From contig NZ_RDBL01000027.1 in the NCBI RefSeq assembly GCF_008042035.1, positions 225,540 through 289,539 on the forward strand: a DNA stretch of 64,000 nt. Reading direction: 5' to 3'. The notes beneath the pieces are model-generated. The model was given only the letters and a program-made list of their open reading frames with translations, did not search any database and was not told the origin of the DNA. The position numbers and the translations under genes were made by a program. Origin of the DNA: Streptomyces sp. col6 (lineage in GTDB: Bacteria > Actinomycetota > Actinomycetes > Streptomycetales > Streptomycetaceae). This document shows positions 35,549 to 43,795 of the stretch, one piece after another; the stretch's first letter is position 1; each line of letters opens with the position of its first letter.

Positions 35549-35610
35549 TTGACACCGGGTGCCAGGGCTTCTAGCGTCTCGTCTGCTGAAGGTACTAAGC
35601 GGTTGCTCAG
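35549..35610 (+). promoter_or_regulatory. Consensus promoter and palindromic operator for the SDR pair
   Basis: TTGACA (35549-35554), a 17-base spacer and TAGCGT (35572-35577) form a near-consensus vegetative promoter. Immediately downstream, CTAAGC-GGTT-GCTCAG (35595-35610) is an inverted repeat with one mismatch, in a position to block transcription. The arm CTAAGC is of the kind used by TetR regulators of acyl-CoA metabolism; no such regulator is encoded next to it. Confidence 0.65.
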
Positions 35611-35683
35611 CCATCGGGCCGGTTCTCTCCGGGAGCGCCCCGACGTCCGCTGAGCCGCTATCCAAGGGCGAGGAGAGCCAAGC

Positions 35684-36445
35684 ATGTCCACCAGCGAGCA
35701 GCGCGTAGCCATCGTGACGGGAGCGGCCCGGGGCATCGGCGCCGCCACCGCGGTACGTCTTGCGGCCGAGGGCCGCGCCGTCGCCGTACTCGACCTCGAC
35801 GAGGCGGCCTGCAAGGACACCGTCGAGAAGATCACCGCCGCCGGGGGCAAGGCACTCGCCGTCGGCTGCGACGTGTCGGACAGCGCCCAGGTGGAAGCCG
35901 CCGTCGCGCGGGTCGCCGCCGAGCTCGGCGCCCCGACCATCCTCGTCAACAACGCGGGCGTGCTCCGCGACAATCTGCTCTTCAAGATGAGCGAGTCCGA
36001 CTGGGACACCGTGATGAACGTGCACCTCAAGGGCGCGTTCCTGATGGCCAAGGCCGTCCAGAAGCACATGGTGGACGCCAAGTTCGGCCGGATCGTGTCG
36101 CTGTCCTCCTCCTCCGCCCTCGGCAACCGCGGCCAGGCCAACTACGCGGCGGTCAAGGCGGGCCTCCAGGGCTTCACCAAGACCCTCGCCAAGGAGCTCG
36201 GCAAGTTCGGCATCACCGCCAACGCCGTCGCGCCCGGCTTCATCGTCACCGAGATGACCGCGCAGACCGCCGCCCGGGTCGGCATGGGCTTCGAGGAGTT
36301 CCAGGCGGCCGCCGCCACCCAGATCCCGGTCCAGCGCGTGGGCGTCCCCGACGACATCGCCAACGCCATCGCCTTCTTCGCGGGCGACGAGGCCGGCTTC
36401 GTCTCCGGCCAGGTCATGTACGTCGCCGGCGGACCGCTCAACTGA
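35684..36445 (+). CDS. 3-oxoacyl-ACP reductase-like short-chain dehydrogenase (FabG type)
   Basis: 253 residues, classical SDR. NAD(P)-binding TGAARGIGAATAVRLA, NNAGVLRD, catalytic Ser in SLSSSSALGNRG and Y-AAV-K in NYAAVKAGLQGFTKTLA. The C-terminal FVSGQVMYVAGGPLN is FabG-like. It would reduce a 3-keto group of an acyl thioester with NADPH. The stretch TARVGMGFEEFQAAAATQIP is a lid typical of one actinobacterial FabG-like branch. Followed 20 bases later by another SDR, likely one operon under a strong promoter. Confidence 0.9.
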   Translation: MSTSEQRVAIVTGAARGIGAATAVRLAAEGRAVAVLDLDEAACKDTVEKITAAGGKALAVGCDVSDSAQVEAAVARVAAELGAPTILVNNAGVLRDNLLFKMSESDWDTVMNVHLKGAFLMAKAVQKHMVDAKFGRIVSLSSSSALGNRGQANYAAVKAGLQGFTKTLAKELGKFGITANAVAPGFIVTEMTAQTAARVGMGFEEFQAAAATQIPVQRVGVPDDIANAIAFFAGDEAGFVSGQVMYVAGGPLN

Positions 36446-36465
36446 ACCGAAGGGCTGCGGACATC

Positions 36466-37221
36466 ATGACTGAGCAGGACAGCGGCAAGGTCGCGCTGAT
36501 CACCGGCGCGAGCCGGGGCATCGGCTACGGCATCGCGCAGGCGCTCGTGGAGCGCGGCGACCGGGTGTGCATCACCGGACGCAACGAGGACGCCCTGAAG
36601 GAGGCCGTCGAGGCGCTCGGCGCCGACCGGGTCATCGGCGTCGCCGGCAAGGCGCACGACGAGGCGCACCAGGCGGCGGCCGTCGCCCGCACCATGGAGG
36701 CGTTCGGCCGGGTCGACTTCCTGGTCAACAACGCCGGGACCAACCCGGTCTTCGGGCCGATCGCGGAGCTCGACCTCAACGTCGCCCGCAAGGTCTTCGA
36801 GACCAATGTGATCTCGGCGCTCGGCTTCGCCCAGCAGACCTGGAAGGCCTGGCAGAAGGAGAACGGCGGGGCGATCGTCAACATCGCCTCGGTCGCCGGC
36901 GTCTCCGCCTCGCCCTTCATCGGCGCGTACGGGATGAGCAAGGCGGCCATGGTCAACCTGACCCTCCAGCTGGCGCACGAGTTCGCGCCGGTGGTCCGGG
37001 TCAACTCGATCGCCCCGGCGGTGGTCAAGACCCGGTTCGCGCAGGCGCTGTACGAGGGCCGCGAGGCGGAGGCGGCGGCCGCCTACCCGCTCGGCAGGCT
37101 CGGGGTGCCGGAGGACATCGGCGGCGCCGCCGCCTTCCTCACCTCCAGCCAGTCGGACTGGATCACCGGCCAGACCCTGGTGGTCGACGGCGGCATTTTC
37201 CTGAATGCCGGAGTGGGCTGA
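36466..37221 (+). CDS. Short-chain dehydrogenase/reductase
   Basis: 251 residues. TGASRGIGYGIAQAL, NNAGTNPVFGP, NIASVAGVSASPFIGAYGMSK (Ser and Tyr-x3-Lys) and WITGQTLVVDGGIF give a complete classical SDR. The substrate is not evident; co-transcription with the FabG-like gene suggests an acyl or beta-hydroxy intermediate. Ribosome site AAGGG lies upstream of the ATG. Confidence 0.9.
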   Translation: MTEQDSGKVALITGASRGIGYGIAQALVERGDRVCITGRNEDALKEAVEALGADRVIGVAGKAHDEAHQAAAVARTMEAFGRVDFLVNNAGTNPVFGPIAELDLNVARKVFETNVISALGFAQQTWKAWQKENGGAIVNIASVAGVSASPFIGAYGMSKAAMVNLTLQLAHEFAPVVRVNSIAPAVVKTRFAQALYEGREAEAAAAYPLGRLGVPEDIGGAAAFLTSSQSDWITGQTLVVDGGIFLNAGVG

Positions 37222-37278
37222 GATCGGCCTGGGCCGATATGGCCGCGATTGCCTCAAGTGCCCCGCCGGGCCGACGGA

Positions 37279-37306
37279 TTGACCTGGCGGGGCGCTGCGG
37301 TATGGT
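37279..37306 (+). promoter_or_regulatory. Promoter of the peptide-binding lipoprotein gene
   Basis: TTGACC (37279-37284), 16-base spacer and TATGGT (37301-37306) stand 33 bases before the preferred GTG start. Confidence 0.65.
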
Positions 37307-37339
37307 CTGCCGACCCATGGCTGATCGAGGAGCGTGCAC

Positions 37340-38917
37340 GTGTTCTACCGGGCCAGTCTGCAGGTCGCTGCAGCCCTTGCGTCCCTGTCCTTGCTGGCCG
37401 GTTGCGGGCTGCTGCCCGGCGACGGCTCGGACGTGGACCAGAAGCTCGCCGTCGGGACGACCAGTGAGCCCTCGACCCTGGATCCGGCGGCGGCCTGGGA
37501 CGGCTCCTGGGAGCTCATGCGCAACGTGTTCCAGACCCTGGTGAGCTTCCCGACCGGCAGTACGACGCCCGAGCCGGACGCGGCCGAGGAGTGCCGGTTC
37601 ACCGACCGCACCAGCACCGCCTACCGCTGCAAGCTCCGCACGGGGCTGAAGTTCTCCAACGGCGACAAACTCGACGCCGAGGCCGTCAAGTACTCCATCG
37701 ACCGGATCTCGCAGATCGGGGTCAAGGGCGGGCCCGTCGGCATGCTCGGCTCGCTCGACCGCGTGGAGACCAAGGGCGACGACGTCGTCATCTTCAATCT
37801 GAAGAAGCCCGACGCCACCTTCCCCTTCGTGCTGGCCACCCCGGCCATGTCCCTGGTCGCGCCGAGCGCCTACTCGAAGCACAAGATCCGCACCGACGGC
37901 AAGGTCACCGGCTCCGGCCCCTACCTGCTGGACTCCTACAAGCAGGGCGACCGCTCCGAACTCGTGAAGAACCCCGACTACAAGGGGTTCGCCGACCGCA
38001 AGAACGACGCGGTCACCATCCGGTACTTCAAGACGTCCAGCACCATGGTCGAGGCGCTCAGGAAGAACGAGATCGACGCCACCTACCGCGGTCTGTCCGC
38101 CGAGGACGTCGTGAGCATCGAGGACAGCGGCAAGAACAGCGATCTCCAGATCGTCGAGTCGACCGGCGCCGACATCCGCTTCCTGGTCTTCAACCCGGAC
38201 GACCCGGCCGCCGGGAAACCGGCCGTCCGGCGCGCGATAGCCCAGCTGATCGACCGGGACGCGCTCGTCGCCAAGGTCTACCGGGGCACGGCCGAGCCGC
38301 TGTACTCGATGGTCCCGAAGGGCATCGCAGGGCACGCGACCAGCTTCTTCGACACCTTCGGCAACCCCAGCAAGGAGAAGGCCCGCCAGATCCTGGCCGA
38401 CGCGCACATCACCACCCCCGTCGCCATGACCTTCTGGTACACGACCGACCGGTACGGATCGTCGACGGCGCCCGAGTTCGACGAGCTCAAGCGCCAGCTG
38501 GAGGCCTCCGGACTCTTCCGCATCACGCTGAAGCACAGGCCGTGGAAGACCTTCCAGGAGGGCTTCACCAAGGGCGAGTACCCGGTCTTCGGCCGCGGCT
38601 GGTTCCCGGACTTCCCGGACCCGGACAACTTCATCGCCCCGTTCGTGGGCAAGAACAGCGTCACGGGCATGCCGTACGTCAAGGACGAGATCACCAAGCA
38701 GCTGCTGCCCCAGTCCCGCAAGGTGAGCAACCGGGGCGCCGTCGGCAAGGAGTTCGAGCGGGCACAGAAGATCCTGGTCGACGACGTGCGGCTGCTGCCG
38801 CTGTGGCAGGGCAAGCTGTACGTGGCTGCGGGCGACGACATCGGCGGCGGCGAACGCGCCCTCGACCCGCAGACCGTCATGCAGATGTGGGAGCTGTACC
38901 GCAAGGCCAGCTGGTAG
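37340..38917 (+). CDS. Oligopeptide/dipeptide-type ABC transporter binding lipoprotein (family 5)
   Basis: 525 residues. Signal peptide with lipobox LLAGC. The family-5 fold is recognised from VGTTSEPSTLDPAAAWDGSW, LRTGLKFSNGDKLDAEAVKY, TGSGPYLLDSYKQGDRSEL, and the C-terminal RGWFPDFPDPDNFIAPFVG. It binds a peptide or similar solute outside the membrane. The permease and ATPase genes that usually follow are missing, so this is an orphan receptor feeding a transporter encoded elsewhere. The GTG seven bases after GAGGAG is chosen over the one two codons earlier. Confidence 0.9.
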   Translation: MFYRASLQVAAALASLSLLAGCGLLPGDGSDVDQKLAVGTTSEPSTLDPAAAWDGSWELMRNVFQTLVSFPTGSTTPEPDAAEECRFTDRTSTAYRCKLRTGLKFSNGDKLDAEAVKYSIDRISQIGVKGGPVGMLGSLDRVETKGDDVVIFNLKKPDATFPFVLATPAMSLVAPSAYSKHKIRTDGKVTGSGPYLLDSYKQGDRSELVKNPDYKGFADRKNDAVTIRYFKTSSTMVEALRKNEIDATYRGLSAEDVVSIEDSGKNSDLQIVESTGADIRFLVFNPDDPAAGKPAVRRAIAQLIDRDALVAKVYRGTAEPLYSMVPKGIAGHATSFFDTFGNPSKEKARQILADAHITTPVAMTFWYTTDRYGSSTAPEFDELKRQLEASGLFRITLKHRPWKTFQEGFTKGEYPVFGRGWFPDFPDPDNFIAPFVGKNSVTGMPYVKDEITKQLLPQSRKVSNRGAVGKEFERAQKILVDDVRLLPLWQGKLYVAAGDDIGGGERALDPQTVMQMWELYRKASW

Positions 38918-38922
38918 CTCCC

Positions 38923-38955
38923 CCGCGCGGGCGGGCCTCCGCGGCCCGCTCGCGG
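38923..38955. terminator. Terminator after the peptide-binding gene
   Basis: CCGCG...GCGGGCC pairs with GGCCCGCTCGCGG over a short loop, imperfect but GC-rich, six bases after the stop codon. Confidence 0.55.
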
Positions 38956-39023
38956 ACCGTGTTGTCAGTGGCGCCCGGTAGGTTCTGGGAGCAAGAACGG
39001 ATTGCTTACCGGAGGTTGTTCAC

Positions 39024-39707
39024 GTGACCGACACCGACCTGCTGCCCGAGTCCTGGCGCGGCGTCCTCGGCGAAGAGCTGCAGAAGCCGTACTTCAAGGA
39101 GCTCGCCGAGTTCGTCGAGGAGGAGCGCTCCGCCGGACCGGTCTACCCGCCCCGGGAGCAGGTGTTCGCGGCCCTGGAAGCGACCCCCTACGACAAGGTG
39201 AAGGTCCTGGTCCTCGGCCAGGACCCCTACCACGGCGAGGGCCAGGGCCACGGCCTGTGCTTCTCCGTGCGGCCCGGCGTGAAGACCCCGCCCTCGCTGC
39301 GCAACATCTACAAGGAGATGAAGGAGGAGCTGGGCCTGCCCGTCCCGGACAACGGCTACCTCATGCCGTGGGCCGAGCAGGGCGTCCTCCTGCTCAACGC
39401 GGTGCTCACCGTCCGCGCGGGCGAGGCCAACTCGCACAAGGGCAAGGGCTGGGAGAAGGTCACCGACGCCGTGATCCGGGCCGTCGCCGACCGCCCCGAC
39501 CCGGCGGTCTTCGTGCTCTGGGGCAACTACGCGCAGAAGAAGCTCCCGCTCATCGACACCGAGCGCCATGTGGTGGTGAAGGGCGCGCACCCCTCGCCGC
39601 TGTCCGCCAAGAAGTTCTTCGGCTCCCGGCCGTTCAGCCAGATAAACGAGGCCGTCGCCCAGCAGGGCCATCAGCCCATCGACTGGCGCATCCCCGACCT
39701 GGGCTGA
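39024..39707 (+). CDS. ung: Uracil-DNA glycosylase, family 1
   Basis: Removes uracil from DNA to start base-excision repair. 227 residues, standard size. Catalytic-water motif GQDPYH with Asp67, uracil pocket LNAVLTV, and the DNA-intercalation loop HPSPLS with His189 are all intact. GTG start after CGGAGG. Streptomycetes often have two paralogues; this is a complete active-looking copy. Confidence 0.97.
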   Translation: MTDTDLLPESWRGVLGEELQKPYFKELAEFVEEERSAGPVYPPREQVFAALEATPYDKVKVLVLGQDPYHGEGQGHGLCFSVRPGVKTPPSLRNIYKEMKEELGLPVPDNGYLMPWAEQGVLLLNAVLTVRAGEANSHKGKGWEKVTDAVIRAVADRPDPAVFVLWGNYAQKKLPLIDTERHVVVKGAHPSPLSAKKFFGSRPFSQINEAVAQQGHQPIDWRIPDLG

Positions 39708-39806
39708 TGGCCCCGAGCCTCCACGCGCCCGCCCGTCCCGGCGGTTAGCGTCGAATCCGACGCCCGGCCGGCCGGCGGGTGCGGGCGCGTGGTGAGGGAG
39801 GCCGTG

Positions 39807-40292
39807 GTGACGGAGCAGCGGGAGATGTCGGAGGACGTCTTCATGACCAGGATCGGCCAGGCGGTCATGCTGCTGCACGGCGGCGACCGGGAGGAGGCCC
39901 GCAACCGCTTCACCGTGCTCTGGTCGGAGATCGGTGACGACGGCGACGCCCTGCACCGGTGCACGCTGGCGCACTACTTGGCCGATACGCAGGACGACCC
40001 GGCCGACGAGCTGGCCTGGGACCTGCGGGCACTGAACGCGGCACGGGCGCTGGCCGACGAGCGCGTGGCCGGGCACCGGGACGCCCTCGCGGTGCGGGCC
40101 TTCTACCCCTCGCTGCACCTCAACCTCGCCGCCGACTATGTGAAGCTCCAGCGCCCGGCAGCCGCCCGGGACCATCTGGAACGGGCTCGGGCGGCCTCGG
40201 TGGTACTGGCGGACGACGGCGCGGACGACGGGTACGGGGGAGGCGTCCGGGCGGCGATCGGCCGGCTGGAGCGGCGGCTGCGCGAGTGGTGA
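39807..40292 (+). CDS. TPR-like protein, Streptomyces conserved
   Basis: About 161 residues, mostly helical. A repeated helix-turn-helix pattern (MLLHGGDREEARNRFTVLWS; LHLNLAADYVKLQRPAAARD) resembles tetratricopeptide repeats. No catalytic motif. The GTG at 39807 has the best spacing from GAGGGAGG; an upstream GTG would cover that site. Role unknown. Confidence 0.75.
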   Translation: MTEQREMSEDVFMTRIGQAVMLLHGGDREEARNRFTVLWSEIGDDGDALHRCTLAHYLADTQDDPADELAWDLRALNAARALADERVAGHRDALAVRAFYPSLHLNLAADYVKLQRPAAARDHLERARAASVVLADDGADDGYGGGVRAAIGRLERRLREW

Positions 40293-40314
40293 CGGCCGAC
40301 CCGGTCAGGCCGTC
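40291..40314. terminator. Terminator between convergent TPR and lipoprotein genes
   Basis: GACGGCC and GGCCGTC form a 7-bp stem with a 10-base loop; the stem overlaps the stop codon of the left gene. Confidence 0.5.
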
Positions 40315-40326
40315 ACCTGCGCCGCG

Positions 40327-40803
40327 TCACCGGCCGTAGGTGTGGTCGCAGATACGGGACTGCGGGCTGCCCGCCGGCCAGTGGCCGTAGCCTCTGCCGA
40401 GGGCGCACACCCCGGTTCCGCCGCCGGGCGCGGGCAGGGCCGGCGCGGGGACGGCCGGGGGAATCCGGCGCGGCAGCGGACGGACGGGTGCGGGCCGGGG
40501 CTGCTGCCGGAGCGGCGGGCGCGCCTCTGCGGGGCGGGCGCGGGGCGGGCGCCGAGGACGAGCGGACCGCCGAACCGTTCGGCGGCGGCGGTGGCGTCGG
40601 TGCGCGCCGGACGGCGAGGCCGAGGGGGAGCGCTCCGCCTTCGGCACGGCCTCCAGGGTGTCGTGGACCGGCGAACGGGCGATCTGCGGGGCCAGGTGGT
40701 GCGCCGGCCGGCTGACCTCGGAGCGCGGCGGGGCGGCCGGCTGCGGCTGGACGGACACACACCCCGACAGGGCCGCGACGGCGAGGCCGGCCAGGAGCTT
40801 CAC
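40327..40803 (-). CDS. Small lipoprotein with Arg/Pro-rich linker
   Basis: 158 residues. The N-terminus VKLLAGLAVAALSGC is a short lipoprotein signal with the lipid-accepting Cys at about residue 15. A long Arg/Pro/Ala-rich low-complexity linker follows. A conserved-looking C-terminal module with two cysteines (VCALGRGYGHWPAGSPQSRI, then CDHTYGR) resembles the small Cys-containing tail module of several Streptomyces lipoproteins. The very basic linker may bind cell-wall polymers. Function unknown. Confidence 0.7.
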   Translation of the reverse strand: MKLLAGLAVAALSGCVSVQPQPAAPPRSEVSRPAHHLAPQIARSPVHDTLEAVPKAERSPSASPSGAHRRHRRRRTVRRSARPRRPPRARPAEARPPLRQQPRPAPVRPLPRRIPPAVPAPALPAPGGGTGVCALGRGYGHWPAGSPQSRICDHTYGR

Positions 40804-40949
40804 GGTGGTTCTCGTTCGTTGCACCTGATCAACTCTGGGGCGCCGCTGACCGGCCCGTGAGTCCGTACACGGCAATTGGCCCGCACGAGTGACACCGGTC
40901 AGCACCGCGCCCCGAGCGCCGCCCCGAGCCCGCGCCGCCGCCCTGCGCG

Positions 40950-41537
40950 TCAGTGCCCCAGCATCCCGCGCAGCAACTCGTCGAAGCCGGTGCGCAGCTC
41001 CGCCTCGCTCGGTACGGAGCGGTGGTACGAGCCGGCCGCGCACGAGAACATCAGCCCCTCGCACCAGGCGACCAGGGACAGCGCGTGCCGCTCCGGCTCC
41101 GGTGAACCGGCCGCCGTCATCAGCGCCACCAGCGGCGTGCGGAACTGCAGGCCCGTCGCGTCGAAGAAGGCCCGCAGCCCGGGGCGCCGGGTGGCCTCCA
41201 GCGCCAGTTCGTACCGGCAGACGAGCAGCTCCGGGTGGTGCGTCAGATAGCGGTGCAGGGCGCGGGCGAGCGCCGCCACCAGCTCGTCGGTGCCGCCGCC
41301 CGCCGGGAGTCCGCCGGGGGCGAGGACACCGGCCTCCCGCTCCGCCAGTCGTCGCACCGCGGCTTCCAGCAGGGACTGCCGGGTGCGGGTGTGGTTGGAC
41401 GTGGAGCCCTGTGGCAGCCCGGCCCGCTCGTCCACCGCGCGATGGGTCAGCCCCCGCATACCGCGTTCCGCGAGGAGGGCGAGCGCGGCGTCGGCGATCA
41501 GATCGGCCCGGTCGGAGCCGGTGGGGCGTGCGGTCAT
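40950..41537 (-). CDS. TetR-family repressor of the adjacent FAD monooxygenase
   Basis: 195 residues. The helix-turn-helix reads GLTHRAVDERAGLPQGSTSN, followed by an all-helical ligand domain (TetR_C-like, LELLVCRYELALEATRR region). It is divergent from a FAD-dependent monooxygenase with two identical 14-bp palindromes in the 80-base gap, so it very probably represses both. The ATG lies six bases after TAGGTT on the minus strand, consistent with a leaderless transcript. Confidence 0.9.
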   Translation of the reverse strand: MTARPTGSDRADLIADAALALLAERGMRGLTHRAVDERAGLPQGSTSNHTRTRQSLLEAAVRRLAEREAGVLAPGGLPAGGGTDELVAALARALHRYLTHHPELLVCRYELALEATRRPGLRAFFDATGLQFRTPLVALMTAAGSPEPERHALSLVAWCEGLMFSCAAGSYHRSVPSEAELRTGFDELLRGMLGH

Positions 41538-41557
41538 GGGAGCAACCTACCGGTGCA

Positions 41558-41571
41558 ACTACAGGTGTAGT
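41558..41571. promoter_or_regulatory. TetR operator copy 1
   Basis: ACTACAGGTGTAGT has perfect 6-bp arms around GG, near the repressor's start codon. Confidence 0.82.
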
Positions 41572-41585
41572 ACATTGGGCGGGTC

Positions 41586-41599
41586 ACTACAGGTGTAGT
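41586..41599. promoter_or_regulatory. TetR operator copy 2
   Basis: An identical ACTACAGGTGTAGT, 28 bp centre to centre from copy 1, is next to the monooxygenase ribosome site. Exact repetition of a palindrome in a divergent gap is strong evidence for function. Confidence 0.82.
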
Positions 41600-41617
41600 T
41601 GCGGCGGAGGGAAAGTC

Positions 41618-42826
41618 ATGGACATGCCCCGTGCGGTCGTCATCGGCAGCGGGATCGGCGGACTCACCGCCGCCCTGGCCCTGCACCGGTCCGGCTGGCA
41701 GGTCACCGTGCTCGAACGCGCGGACTCCCTGGAGCCGGTCGGAGCCGGCATCGCCCTCGCCCCCAACGGCCAACGGGCGCTCGACGTCGTCGGGCTCGGC
41801 GACGAGATCAGGTCCCTGGCCGCCTGGCAGGGCGAGGGCGGAATGCGCGCGCCGTCCGGCCGCTGGCTCGCGCGCACCGACGCCACCGCCGCCGCCGAAC
41901 GGTTCGGCGGTCCGCTCGTCCTCGTGCACCGGTCCGTCCTCATCGACCGCATCGCCGCCCGGCTCCCCGCCTCCGCCGTCCGCACCGGCTGCCCGGCCCG
42001 CCTGACCGATCCGGGCACGGTGGGCGGCGCCCCCGCCGTCGTCTCCACGCCGGAGGGGACGATCGAGGCCGAACTCGTCATCGGCGCCGACGGCATCCAC
42101 TCCGCCGTACGGACCGCGCTCTTCCCGGACGCCCCCGGCCCCTCCTACGCCGGCTTCACCACCTGGCGCGTCGTCGTCCCGGCCCCGGAGCGGCCCTTCG
42201 CGCCGCACGAGACCTGGGGGCGCGGCGCCCTCTGGGGCACCCAGCCGCTCAAGGACGGCCGGATCTACGCCTACGCGGCGGCGACCGCGCCCGCCGGAGC
42301 ACGGGCCGACGACGACGAAAAAGCCGGACTCCTGCGCCGCTTCGGCGACTGGCACGACCCGGTCCCGCAGATCATCGCGGCCGCCGCACCGGGGGAGATC
42401 CTGCGCAACGACGTGTACCGGATGGACCGTCCACTGCCCGCCTTCCACCGGGGCCGCACCGTGCTGCTCGGGGACTCCGCCCACGCGATGGCCCCCACTC
42501 TCGGCCAGGGCGGTAACCAGGCCATCGAGGACGGCATCGTGCTCGCCCACCACACGGCTCCCGGCCGGGACCTGGGCGCGGGTCTCGCCGCGTACACCGC
42601 CGACCGGCTGCCCCGTACCGCCGCCGTCGTGCGCAAGGCCGACCGCGTCTCCCGGCTCATGAGCCTCAGCGGCGCCCCGGCCGTCGCCGTGCGCGACTTC
42701 CTGATGTCGGCCGTCTCCCGCCTCGGCCCCGGCCTCGTCCTGCGCACCTTCGACGGGATCGCCGACTGGCGGCCGCCGGGGGACACGTATGCTGCCGGGA
42801 CGACGACGGACGCGCCCGCGGCGTAG
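41618..42826 (+). CDS. FAD-dependent monooxygenase
   Basis: 402 residues, flavoprotein aromatic hydroxylase class. Rossmann VIGSGIGGLTAALALHRSGW (GxGxxG), the NAD(P)H/FAD DG motif ELVIGADGIHSAVR, and the second FAD motif VLLGDSAHAMAPTLGQGGNQ (GD) are all present. It would insert one oxygen atom into a small, probably aromatic, substrate using NAD(P)H. Induction through the divergent TetR suggests it detoxifies or degrades the inducing compound. Good ribosome site GGAGGGAAAG. Confidence 0.92.
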   Translation: MDMPRAVVIGSGIGGLTAALALHRSGWQVTVLERADSLEPVGAGIALAPNGQRALDVVGLGDEIRSLAAWQGEGGMRAPSGRWLARTDATAAAERFGGPLVLVHRSVLIDRIAARLPASAVRTGCPARLTDPGTVGGAPAVVSTPEGTIEAELVIGADGIHSAVRTALFPDAPGPSYAGFTTWRVVVPAPERPFAPHETWGRGALWGTQPLKDGRIYAYAAATAPAGARADDDEKAGLLRRFGDWHDPVPQIIAAAAPGEILRNDVYRMDRPLPAFHRGRTVLLGDSAHAMAPTLGQGGNQAIEDGIVLAHHTAPGRDLGAGLAAYTADRLPRTAAVVRKADRVSRLMSLSGAPAVAVRDFLMSAVSRLGPGLVLRTFDGIADWRPPGDTYAAGTTTDAPAA

Positions 42827-42884
42827 CGGCCGGGCCCTCCCGACGCTCGCGGCGCACGGCGCTGACCAGCGAGAGGAACACCCT

Positions 42885-43784
42885 GTGAAGGTCGGCTGCA
42901 TCGGGCTCGGGGACATCGCGCAGAAGGCGTACCTGCCGGTGCTCGGCGCTCTGCCGGGCATCGAACTCCACCTGCAGACCCGCAACCCGGCCACCCTGGA
43001 CTCGGTCGCCGCCGCCCACCGCATTCCGGCGGAACGCTGCCACCGGGACCTGGACTCACTGCTCGCCCAGGGGCTCGACGCCGCGTTCGTGCACGCCGCG
43101 ACCGCCGCCCACCCCGAGATCGTCGGCCGGCTGCTCGAAGCGGGCGTCGCCACGTACGTCGACAAGCCGCTCGCCTACACGCTGGAGGAGTCCACGCGCC
43201 TGGTCGAGCTCGCCGAGGCGCGCGGCACCGGTCTCGCCGTCGGCTTCAACCGCCGGCTGGCGCCGGGATACGCCCAGTGCGCGGAGCACCCGCGCGAACT
43301 GATCCTCATGCAGAAGAACCGGGTCGGGCTCCCCGAGGATCCCCGGACCATGGTCTTCGACGACTTCATCCACGTCGTGGACACCCTGCGCTTCCTGGTG
43401 CCCGGCCCCGTCGAGCGCACCGTGGTGAGCGGCAGGCTCGTCGACGGACTGCTGCACCACGTCGTGCTCCAGCTGTCCGGCGAGGGCTTCGCCGCCATCG
43501 GCGCGATGAACCGGCTCAGCGGCTCGACCGAGGAGCGGCTGGAGGTCTCCGGCCAGGACTCCAAGCGCGAGGTGCTGAACCTCGCGGAGGTCATCGACCA
43601 CAAGGGGCAGCCGAGCGTGCGCAGGCGCGGCGACTGGGTTCCGGTGGCCCGTCAGCGAGGCATCGAGCAGAGCGTGCTGGCGTTCCTGGACGCCGTGCGC
43701 GAAGGCCGTCCGCTGAGCGCCCGCGACGCCCTGGAGACCCACGAACTGTGTGAACGGGTCCTGCGCGAGCTCGACGCCGCGTAG
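42885..43784 (+). CDS. GFO/IDH/MocA-family oxidoreductase
   Basis: 299 residues. The N-terminal Rossmann fold opens with KVGCIGLGDIAQKAYLPVLG, and the family's catalytic-lysine motif YVDKPLAYTLEES is present. The C-terminal alpha/beta domain follows, with FDDFIHVVDTLRFLVPG. It oxidises or reduces a sugar or cyclitol with NAD(P)H; substrate unknown. GTG start after GAGAGGA, 58 bases after the monooxygenase, so possibly co-transcribed with it. Confidence 0.88.
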   Translation: MKVGCIGLGDIAQKAYLPVLGALPGIELHLQTRNPATLDSVAAAHRIPAERCHRDLDSLLAQGLDAAFVHAATAAHPEIVGRLLEAGVATYVDKPLAYTLEESTRLVELAEARGTGLAVGFNRRLAPGYAQCAEHPRELILMQKNRVGLPEDPRTMVFDDFIHVVDTLRFLVPGPVERTVVSGRLVDGLLHHVVLQLSGEGFAAIGAMNRLSGSTEERLEVSGQDSKREVLNLAEVIDHKGQPSVRRRGDWVPVARQRGIEQSVLAFLDAVREGRPLSARDALETHELCERVLRELDAA

Positions 43785-43795
43785 CCCACGGCGCG

